Of a stretch of 64,000 bases of DNA, positions 1 through 7,811 are shown piece by piece. The position numbers were made by a program, and so were the translations under genes. How positions within the stretch are numbered: the stretch's first letter is position 1; each line of letters opens with the position of its first letter. This DNA is from Thermoanaerobacter ethanolicus JW 200. GTDB lineage: Bacteria > Bacillota > Thermoanaerobacteria > Thermoanaerobacterales > Thermoanaerobacteraceae. The notes beneath the pieces were generated by a model. The model ran no database searches, was not told the DNA's origin, and worked only from the letters and a program-made list of their open reading frames with translations. The DNA is taken from the NCBI RefSeq assembly GCF_003722315.1, contig NZ_CP033580.1, forward strand, positions 186,001-250,000, read 5' to 3'.

Positions 1-523
1 CAGAAAAAGCCCCAGGTTGAAATATAACACCTGCTATAGTTTTTGGAAACCTCGGGTCTCTTACTCTATTCATCACCACAGCTCCAACTGCAACTTTTCC
101 AATATAAGGTTCCCCTCTCGCTTCTCCATTTATAAGCATTGCTAAAAGGTAAACATCGTCATTTGTGGTGACAGAGGAAGAAGCCTGATAAGCCGCTAAA
201 TCTTGAGCAGTAGTTGTAAAACCTAAAGCTACTTTTGTATCGTCATCTACAATTCCAGTAACTCTGAGTCCATTATATGCTTGAAATTTCCGAACTGCCA
301 GCCACGTTCTAACCCCAAAAAATCCATCTACAGCTCCCGTATAATATCCCCAGTCTTTAAGCCGTGCTTGCACTTTTGCAACATCACTACCTGTATTTCC
401 CCAATAAAGGTTAGACATAGCTGTTTTGGTCAAATCATAAGCCGCATACTCAAAAACTGCTGTTATAAAAATAGCCAAAACTGTTATTATAATCTTTATG
501 CGGAGAATAAAATCTATTTTCAT
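1..523 (-). CDS. sleB: Spore cortex-lytic enzyme SleB (C-terminus outside window)
   Basis: Translating the minus strand from the ATG at 523 gives an uninterrupted 174-codon reading that runs off the left edge, so the gene is partial. An N-terminal hydrophobic segment (about residues 7-27) would export or anchor it. A peptidoglycan-binding repeat of the type GSDVAKVQARLKDWGYY..VDGFFGVRT follows (about 45-95). After that comes the start of the hydrolase_2 catalytic domain, with LLAMLINGEARGEP and VGAVVMNRVRDPRFP, the conserved SleB/CwlJ signature that includes the catalytic Glu. SleB is a germination-specific lytic transglycosylase that degrades muramic-lactam-containing cortex. A strong AAAGGAGG lies upstream of the ATG. 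The position next to spoIIR and the ger operon fits. Family assignment is very secure. Confidence 0.93.
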   Translation of the reverse strand, partial: MKIDFILRIKIIITVLAIFITAVFEYAAYDLTKTAMSNLYWGNTGSDVAKVQARLKDWGYYTGAVDGFFGVRTWLAVRKFQAYNGLRVTGIVDDDTKVALGFTTTAQDLAAYQASSSVTTNDDVYLLAMLINGEARGEPYIGKVAVGAVVMNRVRDPRFPKTIAGVIFQPGAFS

Positions 524-591
524 TTTGAACCTCCTTTTCTTTGGTGTTTGTAAATATTTTTTGTAGTAGTAAAAGTATTATACGCTGTTTT

Positions 592-624
592 TAATTTAAA
601 AAATTAAAGCGCCCTTTAAGGCGC
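592..624 (-). terminator. Terminator of spoIIR
   Basis: A GC stem, GCGCC (609-613) with GGCGC (620-624), is followed on the minus strand by a T-rich tail (TTTAATTTTTT). It overlaps the last codons of spoIIR. Confidence 0.75.
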
Positions 625-1251
625 CTTCCATGCCACTTTAAATTTATTGTAATATTCCTCTATAATTTCAACTATTTTAAATTTAACTTTAGGTTTTTCT
701 TTCTCAATAAGTTTCATTTCATCTTGAGAAAGATATTTAGCCACTTCCTCTGCAGTTTGTGTATCTGTAAACCCGTGGGTAACATCAATAAAACAAAGGG
801 GAGGAAATATTACACACCACCAATTTTTACCTTCTCCGTTTCCGATAACTACTTTAAGCGCATTATAATTCCCCGCAGGAAGAGTAATAGTTCCATAATA
901 CCGTGTAGGAAAATCAAAGGTGCCATAGGCAACTTTCACATCATAATTCTTACCCTCTCTACGAATTACTTCCTCTGCAACCTTTTTAATCTCCTCAATA
1001 CTTTGCTTTATAATCCTTTCCGAATCTTTTACATCTTTTACTTTTTCAAATTTAGGCGTTAAATCAACAAGTATAGCATCTCTAACCTTAAGTTTTAATT
1101 CCTGGTCTTCTTCGGAATCGCTGTTGGCAATCACATGAAACCTTATTAATTTGCGGGATAGGTCTTCTCTTTGCAAATTAGAAGCTTTAGCTCCATAAAA
1201 ATTTGCTGCTATAATAATTGCTAATACCATCAATGCAATTAACCTTTTCAT
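616..1251 (-). CDS. spoIIR: Stage II sporulation protein R (SpoIIR)
   Basis: This is a secreted signalling protein, made in the forespore, that triggers processing of pro-sigma-E in the mother cell through SpoIIGA. The 211-residue product has an N-terminal signal segment (MKRLIALMVLAIIIAANFYG) and the family core LIRFHVIANSDSEEDQELKLKVRDAIL at about residues 34-60. It ends with the conserved WWCVIFPPLCF block. I chose the ATG at 1251 because GGAGG lies 8 nt upstream; an in-frame codon at 1269 has no comparable site. A sigma-F-like promoter sits just upstream (1288-1317), as expected for this gene. The identification is secure. Confidence 0.93.
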   Translation of the reverse strand: MKRLIALMVLAIIIAANFYGAKASNLQREDLSRKLIRFHVIANSDSEEDQELKLKVRDAILVDLTPKFEKVKDVKDSERIIKQSIEEIKKVAEEVIRREGKNYDVKVAYGTFDFPTRYYGTITLPAGNYNALKVVIGNGEGKNWWCVIFPPLCFIDVTHGFTDTQTAEEVAKYLSQDEMKLIEKEKPKVKFKIVEIIEEYYNKFKVAWKAP

Positions 1252-1273
1252 AATTTTATCCTCCATCACAAAT

Positions 1274-1290
1274 CTTTAGTTTAACTAAAG
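1274..1290. repeat. 17-bp perfect palindrome at the spoIIR promoter
   Basis: CTTTAGTT-T-AACTAAAG, an 8-bp inverted repeat with a single centre base. It overlaps the -10 region and presumed start site of the spoIIR promoter. It could be an operator. It has no T-tract, so it is not a terminator. Confidence 0.5.
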
Positions 1291-1317
1291 TATTACCAAA
1301 TATATTAAAAAATATAC
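1288..1317 (-). promoter_or_regulatory. Sigma-F-type promoter of spoIIR
   Basis: On the minus strand GTATA (1313-1317) is followed after 15 bp by GGTAATACTT (1288-1297). This matches the sigma-F pattern GYATA / GGNNANANTR except for the last base. spoIIR is a known sigma-F gene in Bacillus, so position and sequence agree. Confidence 0.6.
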
Positions 1318-1321
1318 CCTT

Positions 1322-2473
1322 CTACCTGAAAAGCCCTATCCTTCGGACATGAGAAGTAACATCTACTTTTATCTCTACCTCCGGAAAAATTTTATCCCAA
1401 TCTTTCCCCACCTTTTCCCATAAACTTGGATGATATTTTTCAATATAATCTCCTATACCTAGCATGTCTACTTTTAATTCTTTTTGAAATCTATTTATAG
1501 CTTTTTGTGTCATCTTCTTTATTTCGTCACTAGTTTTTCTTTCTATGACGTTTAACAAGTCACCTTTCATCATTTCTCCGTGCTTTTCAAAAGTATATTC
1601 CGTTATATCTCCTTCCACCTCCAGTTTAACTCTATAAATAATTTTCCCATTTTCTTCTTTAACATCTCGCCTTCTAATAACATTTGAAATATTAAAAGGA
1701 ACCTTTATTTCTTCTCCATCTCCTGGCATATTTATAGAAATATCTCCTCCCTTCACAAGACCAGTCAGCCACATATATCCCATGTTTTCATCATCTTCCA
1801 TCCAACCTACTAATTTATAATTTTTAATAATAGCAGAACCTGCTATTTTAATTTCATCTTTTCCTGCAATTATTTTTGGGATTATCGCATTGCCGTTCGT
1901 CTCATGAAGAGACTTAGTAATTTTATTATAGTCAATTGTTGGAAATTTTGATGTCAAGTTGTAATGTTTGAATATATCTCTAATATAAGCTCCTGTATTT
2001 GGTTCCATCTCGTATTTTTTTAGAAGAATATCCTGAGCTTTTTGTGGAGTTACAAGAAGGTAAACTTTACGGCTCAATTCATAACTCCTGTCAAGAGAAT
2101 CTAAAACTTGTTGAAATTTATCCTTGTTTTCCACTACGTCTTTGCCAAAAATAATAGCTTGTGTATGACCTAAATACAGCGCTTTATTAATTCTTGTACT
2201 TATATGACGGGAAGCAGAAAAAATCGTATCAGCAACTTCTGAAACAGCAAAACTTGGCTTTTCACTTCCTCCTCCACCGCCACTGGTACCTTTTGTAATT
2301 TGAGCAGCATTAGGAAATTGAAAAGTCACAACATATCTTTTATTCGAAGAAGATAAATCTATACCAATTGCCATCACAAAAGCCCTGTCTTCTATTTCAA
2401 TTTTATCCCAACAGCCTGTCAACATGAGAGCAATTAAAACCCATAATATCACTATTTTAAGTTTTCTCTTCAT
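1322..2473 (-). CDS. gerAC: Ger(x)C-type germinant receptor lipoprotein
   Basis: This is the C subunit of a nutrient germinant receptor in the spore inner membrane. It has a lipoprotein signal with lipobox LTGCW near residue 20, then the family block DKIEIEDRAFVMAIGID. Its 383 residues fit the GerAC/GerKC family. The ATG at 2473 has AGGTGAT just upstream; a GTG three codons earlier is a weaker choice. It overlaps the end of the permease gene by 17 nt, so the pair is probably translationally coupled. It is the last gene of an A-B-C operon. The ligand cannot be told from sequence. Confidence 0.9.
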   Translation of the reverse strand: MKRKLKIVILWVLIALMLTGCWDKIEIEDRAFVMAIGIDLSSSNKRYVVTFQFPNAAQITKGTSGGGGGSEKPSFAVSEVADTIFSASRHISTRINKALYLGHTQAIIFGKDVVENKDKFQQVLDSLDRSYELSRKVYLLVTPQKAQDILLKKYEMEPNTGAYIRDIFKHYNLTSKFPTIDYNKITKSLHETNGNAIIPKIIAGKDEIKIAGSAIIKNYKLVGWMEDDENMGYMWLTGLVKGGDISINMPGDGEEIKVPFNISNVIRRRDVKEENGKIIYRVKLEVEGDITEYTFEKHGEMMKGDLLNVIERKTSDEIKKMTQKAINRFQKELKVDMLGIGDYIEKYHPSLWEKVGKDWDKIFPEVEIKVDVTSHVRRIGLFR

Positions 2474-3566
2474 CTTTATCACCTAATCTTTTAACTTTTA
2501 AAATAATAAACAATAGTATTGGCAATATAGCTATAAAAAACACTGACATGTACTGGGAAACATATCCCGCATATTTATAAACTGTAACAATAGAATCGGG
2601 AATTAAAGCCATTAAATACATTATAGGAACTGCCGGCAATACAAAATAAGAATGTTCTCTGGTCTTTAAAAGCTTTGAAAGAGCCAAAGTAGCAAAATAG
2701 TGAAAAGAATAAATAGAAGTAAAAATGGTGAATGTCCATATTCCCATTACAATTCCCTCTACATTTTCAATGAAAAACACAGGAAAATTAATAGATTTAA
2801 TGAGGGTCAAAAAAGGCCACAGCTGTTCCCTTGTTTCCTTGTATCCAAATATGCCAACTACAAAAAAAGTTATATACATGTAAAACAACATCGTAGAGAT
2901 TATTGCTGAATTGACACTTCTTTTCAATTTGTTTGTATTAATTATATATGGAAAAAGCAAATACAATATCTCAAAGCCAACAAAACTATATGTAGTCACA
3001 AGCATTCCTTTAAAAAACTTAACTAATGAAACCCTCATAAATGGAAGAAAATTACTTAAATCTATATCAGTTAAAGTCGGTAAAAAAAGTAATACAAGAG
3101 GTATCACTATTATGGGAAACAAAATTTCTGACATTCGTGCAATTGGCTCAAGTCCATATCGCACTAAATAGGCAGAAGTAAAAAGCATTGTAATAATTAT
3201 CGTTTCAATAGGGGTACTTGGCAAAAGATATATTTTCAAAACTTCCCCAAAAATCCTTACATCAAGGCTTGCAAATATTGTGAAGTAAAAAACAAGTATA
3301 ATACTTATAACAATAGAAATAGGTCTTGTTATAAGTTTACCGGTATATTCGACAAAAGTTTCTGTAGGAAATTTAGAAGATAGATAAAGTATCAGCCTTG
3401 CAAAAAAAAGAGAAGCTATTCCTCCTCCCAAGATAGCTATAAGCCCATTAGGTCCTACCTCTTTGGAAACATCTGCAGGAAGACTTAATATTCCAGCTCC
3501 TACCATAGTAGTGAAAAGCAATATTGATACTTGATTTGCAGAGATTTTATCATTGTTTTTTATCAT
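2457..3566 (-). CDS. gerAB: GerAB-type spore germination permease
   Basis: This is the B subunit of the germinant receptor, a membrane protein of the amino acid/polyamine/organocation transporter fold (spore permease family). Its 369 residues contain about ten hydrophobic segments. The N-terminal stretch QVSILLFTTMVGAGILSLP is typical of the first transporter helix, with its broken GxG segment. The ATG at 3566 has an AGGAGAG site. It overlaps gerAA upstream and gerAC downstream by 17 nt each. The last residues (KVKRLGDKDEEKT) are cytosolic and charged. Confidence 0.92.
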   Translation of the reverse strand: MIKNNDKISANQVSILLFTTMVGAGILSLPADVSKEVGPNGLIAILGGGIASLFFARLILYLSSKFPTETFVEYTGKLITRPISIVISIILVFYFTIFASLDVRIFGEVLKIYLLPSTPIETIIITMLFTSAYLVRYGLEPIARMSEILFPIIVIPLVLLFLPTLTDIDLSNFLPFMRVSLVKFFKGMLVTTYSFVGFEILYLLFPYIINTNKLKRSVNSAIISTMLFYMYITFFVVGIFGYKETREQLWPFLTLIKSINFPVFFIENVEGIVMGIWTFTIFTSIYSFHYFATLALSKLLKTREHSYFVLPAVPIMYLMALIPDSIVTVYKYAGYVSQYMSVFFIAILPILLFIILKVKRLGDKDEEKT

Positions 3567-5154
3567 TGTTGTCTCTCCTATCGTCTTCTATGCTTTCTAT
3601 TTTTTCTTCTCTTAAATCTTTCATCTTTTTTCTATCAGGAGTATCTAAAATTTCTGGTCGGTTTTTAAAATACATTATAGGAGCTTTTATTAAAGTATCC
3701 GCAAGGTCACTTAGGTCTATTTCCACAAAAGGAGAAAGATAAGGAACTCCAAAACTTTTTAAAACAACCAAGTGAGTGAGAACTATCATAAATCCCAACA
3801 TTATACCATACAAACCAAAAACAGCTGCAAGAATCATAAATATAAATCTTAGCATTCTAAAAGCAATGGCAGCGCTGTAACTGGGTATTGCAAAAGAAGC
3901 TACAGCTGTAACGGCTACCACTATTACCATCAATGGGCTTACAATACCCGCTTGGACAGCAGCTTGTCCTATAATAAGACCACCTACAATGCCAATAGTT
4001 TGCCCTATAGGTACGGGAAGTCTAACTCCTGCCTCTCTTAAAAGCTCAAAAGTCGCTTCCATAATAAAAGCTTCAAAAAAGGCAGGAAAAGGCATACCTT
4101 GTCGTGTTGCTGCAACATACAAAGTCAATTTAGTCGGTATAAGGCCTGGATGATAGGCTGTAAAAGCTATGTAAACAGCAGGCGAAATTAATGCGACGAT
4201 TGCTGCAAGAAATCTCAAAATTCTTAAAAGTGAAGATATCATCCACCTTTCGTAATAATCTTCAGGCGATTGAAAAAGAGTAGCGAGAGTAGTAGGTATT
4301 ATGAGAGCAAAAGGAGTATTATCTGTCAAAATTGCCACTCTTCCCTCTAAAAGAGAAGCTGCAACCTTGTCAGGCCTTTCTGTACTCAAAACTTGAGGAA
4401 ATGGTGAATGCCAATCTTCTTCAATCAATTGTTCTATATACCCGCTTTCAAAAATACCGTCTATTTTTATATTTTTGAGCCTTTCCATCACTTTATTCAA
4501 AACATTCCTATCGACAATATCTTCTATGTAAAGCACTGCTACATCTGTATGAGTCCTTTCTCCAATCTGCATCTGCTTTATTTTTAACTTGGGATCTCTA
4601 ATCCATCTCCTTACAAGAGCAGTGTTAACCCTTATTGTTTCTGTAAACCCTTCTCTCGGTCCTCTTACAACCGTCTCTGCCTCGGGAGGTGAAATTGACC
4701 TCATCTGCCATCCTTTACTAGAAATGATGACTATTTCAGGAGAACCATCAAAAAGCAAAGCAGTGTCTCCACTCAAAATTGACAAAATACACTTGTCTAA
4801 ATCTGTAATCTCTTTTATGTCTCCTCCTGTTATAGTCCCTTTCTTTATGACCTCATACAAATTTCTCTTTATCTTTTCAATAGAAGGGTCTGCTTGTCTT
4901 GAATCCAAAAGCAAAGAGTGGAGTACATGGTCATTTATGAGGTCTTTATCCACAAGCCCGTCTATAAATACAATTGCAAGGTTATACTGCTGGTTTTCTC
5001 CCACCCAAATATCTCTATATATTACATCATCACAATCTTTTAATTTATTTTTTATATAATCTAAATTTACCTTAAGACTATTTGAAGCTAGTGTACCATT
5101 TTTTTCTTCTTTTTTATCGTTTTTTTTGCCAAATATCTTATCAAAAAATCTCAT
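3550..5154 (-). CDS. gerAA: GerAA-type spore germination protein
   Basis: This is the A subunit of the germinant receptor. From the chosen ATG at 5154 (AAGGAGGAG upstream; an earlier in-frame start at 5199 has no such site) the protein has 534 residues. It has a soluble N-terminal half with the family motifs YIEDIVDRNVLNKVMERL and ESGYIEQLIEEDWHSPFPQ. About five membrane spans follow, including FPAFFEAFIMEATFELLREAGVRLP. GerA-family A subunits assemble into ligand-gated ion channels in the spore inner membrane. It is the second gene of the operon, after a 70-residue membrane protein. Confidence 0.93.
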   Translation of the reverse strand: MRFFDKIFGKKNDKKEEKNGTLASNSLKVNLDYIKNKLKDCDDVIYRDIWVGENQQYNLAIVFIDGLVDKDLINDHVLHSLLLDSRQADPSIEKIKRNLYEVIKKGTITGGDIKEITDLDKCILSILSGDTALLFDGSPEIVIISSKGWQMRSISPPEAETVVRGPREGFTETIRVNTALVRRWIRDPKLKIKQMQIGERTHTDVAVLYIEDIVDRNVLNKVMERLKNIKIDGIFESGYIEQLIEEDWHSPFPQVLSTERPDKVAASLLEGRVAILTDNTPFALIIPTTLATLFQSPEDYYERWMISSLLRILRFLAAIVALISPAVYIAFTAYHPGLIPTKLTLYVAATRQGMPFPAFFEAFIMEATFELLREAGVRLPVPIGQTIGIVGGLIIGQAAVQAGIVSPLMVIVVAVTAVASFAIPSYSAAIAFRMLRFIFMILAAVFGLYGIMLGFMIVLTHLVVLKSFGVPYLSPFVEIDLSDLADTLIKAPIMYFKNRPEILDTPDRKKMKDLREEKIESIEDDRRDNNDKKQ

Positions 5155-5164
5155 ATTCTCCTCC

Positions 5165-5377
5165 TTACATAGGAAAAAAGGTTCGTAAAATAATAGCAAC
5201 TATCCCAATAAAAATATAAAACAATCCAATCCATTTACACAGCTTAGAATCCCTATCTAATCCTTTCCTCTCTAAAAATTTAGGCTCTATAAAAGCTTCA
5301 TAAATCCCTACAATGAATACATTAGCAAACATATAAACAGTAAAGTATTGTCTTACAAAATGCAGTAAACTATACAT
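5165..5377 (-). CDS. Small two-span membrane protein heading the ger operon
   Basis: The 70-residue protein has two hydrophobic segments (about 12-32 and 49-68) joined by a charged loop, EPKFLERKGLDRDSKLCKW. The ATG at 5377 is preceded by AGAAGGTGAT, a better start than the in-frame codon at 5407. It ends 10 nt before gerAA and shares its direction, so it is probably the first gene of the operon. Similar small proteins occur next to ger genes in clostridia, but I cannot assign a function. It could be an accessory subunit of the receptor, as small D-type subunits are elsewhere; that is inference only. Confidence 0.7.
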   Translation of the reverse strand: MYSLLHFVRQYFTVYMFANVFIVGIYEAFIEPKFLERKGLDRDSKLCKWIGLFYIFIGIVAIILRTFFPM

Positions 5378-5423
5378 ACCATCACCTTCTGAATATATAT
5401 TTTGCACTCAGAAGAAAAATATA

Positions 5424-5451
5424 CAAAAAAAATAGGCCTATGCCTATTTTT
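5424..5451 (-). terminator. Terminator after the MobA-like gene
   Basis: A perfect 10-bp stem (5428-5437 with 5442-5451, loop CTAT) is followed by a T-run on the minus strand. It separates the nucleotidyltransferase operon from the ger operon. Confidence 0.85.
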
Positions 5452-6172
5452 GACTAAGATATTTAGTTGCCATTACTACATCTTCTTCTTTATCAACATC
5501 GTTACCTATTTCTGGATATTTAGATATGATAGCCTTTCCTTTTATGTTAAATAACTCTTCTGCTTTTTTCTCAATATGAGAAATTGAAAGTCTCCCTATT
5601 AAAAATAAAAATAATATCTTTCCTCCTAATAATTTTCCTAATTTCCATGGTTTTTTTCTATAAGCTATAAATTGTTTCGCATCTTTTATTAATCTATCTA
5701 TGATTCCAGGGTTAACATAAAAAATATTGCCACCTGTAAAAACTCCTTCTTTCACCCGTGCATAAGTCCTTTTAGCCTCAGGAAACTTTTTTAAATTATC
5801 TTCTTTTCTAACAATAGGATAACATAAGTCCGCTCCTGTAGCCTCTGACTTTTCAATAAAATCGCAAACAGCTTCTTTAGTCAACATAGGAATATCACAA
5901 GTAAGAATCAAGACTCTTTTGTCATTTTTAAAAGGCTCTACTCCTTTCAAAACATTGTCCATTATATTGTCAGCTTGTTCAATGATAACATCTATCCCTG
6001 CTACTTTTTTAAGTTTTTCGGGATCTCCAACTACTGCAATTTTATCTATTTTATCACAACCTCTTAAAGCCTCAATTACATAAGAGACCATATACTTCTC
6101 ATTTATTTTAACAAAAGCTTTATCAGGCAATTTGTCCTCTTTAGTACTGCCGGCCAAAATTATGGCATTCAC
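5444..6172 (-). CDS. MobA-like NTP transferase domain protein
   Basis: The 242-residue protein opens with NAIILAGSTKEDKLPDKAFVKINEKYM, the nucleotide-binding loop of the GT-A nucleotidyltransferase fold. ILTCDIPMLT (about 88-97) supplies the metal-binding Asp. These enzymes move a nucleotide onto a sugar, alcohol or cofactor phosphate. The substrate is not evident. A GTG start at 6172 sits behind AAGGAGTG, 5 nt from the end of the GntR regulator gene. Co-transcription with that regulator and ispE is likely. A link to isoprenoid IspD chemistry is possible from position but not shown by the sequence. Confidence 0.75.
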   Translation of the reverse strand: MNAIILAGSTKEDKLPDKAFVKINEKYMVSYVIEALRGCDKIDKIAVVGDPEKLKKVAGIDVIIEQADNIMDNVLKGVEPFKNDKRVLILTCDIPMLTKEAVCDFIEKSEATGADLCYPIVRKEDNLKKFPEAKRTYARVKEGVFTGGNIFYVNPGIIDRLIKDAKQFIAYRKKPWKLGKLLGGKILFLFLIGRLSISHIEKKAEELFNIKGKAIISKYPEIGNDVDKEEDVVMATKYLSQK

Positions 6173-6177
6173 TCAAA

Positions 6178-6855
6178 TCACTCCTTGTAACTAAAATACT
6201 TTATGTCTTTTACAACCTCTGTCTGGAAATTGCGTATATGCTTCTCTGCCCATCTTCTTGCAGCATCTGTATCTCTTGCTTCGATAGCTTCTGTAATTTT
6301 TTTATGCTCTTGATGTATCTTTTTCGCTTTTTTCTCTTCGTTTATATACCTAACTCTAAATCTGTGTACATGTTCTTGTAAATTATTCATTATTTGAATT
6401 AATTTGTCATTTCGTGAAGCAGTAAAAATTAAATCATGAAATTCTTTATCCAACTTCACTAGCCCTTCATTATCACCTTCTTCTATCTTTTTTTGAAATT
6501 CCTCTACAATTTTCTTTAATTTATCAATTTCTTCATCCGTTATCCTTTCAGCAGCTAGGGAAGCAGCTAATCCTTCTAACGAACTTCTTACTTCTAAAAC
6601 ATTCAAAAGGTCTTTTGCATCCAAATCTGCCACATAAGCTCCCTTTCGAGGAACCATAACAACTAGCCCCTCAAGTTCTAATTTTCTAATCGCCTCTCTC
6701 ACTGGAGTCCGACTTACTCCCAGCTTTTCTGCCAGCTGAACTTCCATAAGTCTCTCTCCAGGTTTTAACTTGCCTGTAATTATGGCATCTTTCATGTAAT
6801 CAAAAACTACATCTCTTAGCGGTTTATAATTTTCCAATGGAAGAAAATCATTCAT
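6178..6855 (-). CDS. GntR-family regulator with FCD domain
   Basis: A winged-helix N-terminus (about 10-75) carries the GntR signature ITGKLKPGERLMEVQLAEKLGVSRTPVREAIRKLELEGLV. A helical FCD effector domain follows (about 85-215), with the usual acid/His ligands in KLDKEFHDLIFTAS and the C-terminal HQEHKKITEAIEARD. This is a FadR-subfamily repressor or activator responding to a small organic acid or metal-bound ligand; the ligand is unknown. It overlaps the end of ispE by 8 nt and precedes the MobA-like gene by 5 nt, which suggests one operon. Confidence 0.88.
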   Translation of the reverse strand: MNDFLPLENYKPLRDVVFDYMKDAIITGKLKPGERLMEVQLAEKLGVSRTPVREAIRKLELEGLVVMVPRKGAYVADLDAKDLLNVLEVRSSLEGLAASLAAERITDEEIDKLKKIVEEFQKKIEEGDNEGLVKLDKEFHDLIFTASRNDKLIQIMNNLQEHVHRFRVRYINEEKKAKKIHQEHKKITEAIEARDTDAARRWAEKHIRNFQTEVVKDIKYFSYKE

Positions 6856-7717
6856 ACAATTCTAACCCCTTATCTATAGTTTTTGAAAAAAACACAAAAC
6901 TGTAAACTTCTTTTAAATCCTCATAAGCTCTCTTAAGTCTTTCTAAATCGTCAAAAATTCCGTAAACAGTGGGACCACTACCTGACATAGCACATCCTAA
7001 TGCGCCTTTTTTAAGCAATTCCTCTTTTATTTGATTAATAACTTCACATTCCCGAGAAGTTACCAATTCTAAATCGTTTTTTATATTTTCTGCAATTTTG
7101 TATATGTTTCCTTCTTGTATAGCTTGAGCAACTAAAAAAGTAGCATGGTGACTTTTAAAATTAAGTCTGTCCCATTTATCATAAATTTCTTTTGTGGAAA
7201 TTTCAATATCAGGTTTTACAAGAAGTAAACTCATAGAGGGAACCTTTAAATTTTCAAATATTTCCCCTATGCCTTTCGCAAGCTTTGTCCCACCTTCCAG
7301 ACAGAAAGGAACATCTGCTCCGACTTTCAGAGCAATTTCTTTTTTTTCTTCTTTTGACATATTCAAATTCCATAATTTGTCTAATGCCACAATTGTAGCA
7401 GCAGCATCAGCACTTCCCCCAGCAAGGCCGGCAGCTAAAGGAATTTTTTTATTAAGCCTGACTAATATCCCTTCTTTTTTTTGGTATTTTTCTTTCAAAA
7501 GATTAATAACCTTTACTATCAAATTATCTTCTCCTACAGGCACCTTTGGGTTATCGCACAAAATTTCGATTGTGTCGCTTTTTTCAAACTCCAAAATATC
7601 AGCCAAATCAATTGATTGCATTATTGTAGAAATTTCATGATATCCATCTTCTCTCTTTCCTAATACATCTAAAGATAAATTAATTTTAGCATAGGCCTTT
7701 ACTTTGATTTTTTTCAT
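6848..7717 (-). CDS. ispE: 4-diphosphocytidyl-2-C-methyl-D-erythritol kinase
   Basis: This enzyme phosphorylates CDP-ME in the non-mevalonate isoprenoid pathway. It is a GHMP kinase of about 289 residues. The N-terminal VKAYAKINLSLDVLGKREDGYHE and the ATP loop PLAAGLAGGSADAAA (about 88-102) are diagnostic, as is the C-terminal CAMSGSGPTVYGIF. Two starts are possible. The ATG at 7717 has GGATGGAG very close upstream. A GTG at 7729 has only a weak AAAGAG. I prefer the ATG, but the difference is four residues. The spoVG-purR-ispE neighbourhood of Bacillus is split here, with spoVG and purR 16 kb away. Confidence 0.92.
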   Translation of the reverse strand: MKKIKVKAYAKINLSLDVLGKREDGYHEISTIMQSIDLADILEFEKSDTIEILCDNPKVPVGEDNLIVKVINLLKEKYQKKEGILVRLNKKIPLAAGLAGGSADAAATIVALDKLWNLNMSKEEKKEIALKVGADVPFCLEGGTKLAKGIGEIFENLKVPSMSLLLVKPDIEISTKEIYDKWDRLNFKSHHATFLVAQAIQEGNIYKIAENIKNDLELVTSRECEVINQIKEELLKKGALGCAMSGSGPTVYGIFDDLERLKRAYEDLKEVYSFVFFSKTIDKGLELYE

Positions 7718-7783
7718 TTCTCCATCCACGCTCTTTCAATAATATTATAGTTATATATTATACATTATACAATAAATTTTCTG

Positions 7784-7811
7784 TAAAAAAAATACGCAGT
7801 CTCCTGCGTAT
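7784..7811 (-). terminator. Terminator of sipL
   Basis: Perfect 8-bp stem ATACGCAG (7792-7799) / CTGCGTAT (7804-7811), loop TCTC, followed on the minus strand by eight T residues. It overlaps the sipL stop codon. Confidence 0.88.

Noticed and set aside
4589-5059. 156-codon plus-strand frame opposite gerAA
   Set aside because: It is the mirror of a certain, conserved gene and has no ribosome site or family features; the same holds for other long opposite-strand frames over spoIIR, ispE, pyrG and the giant protease gene.
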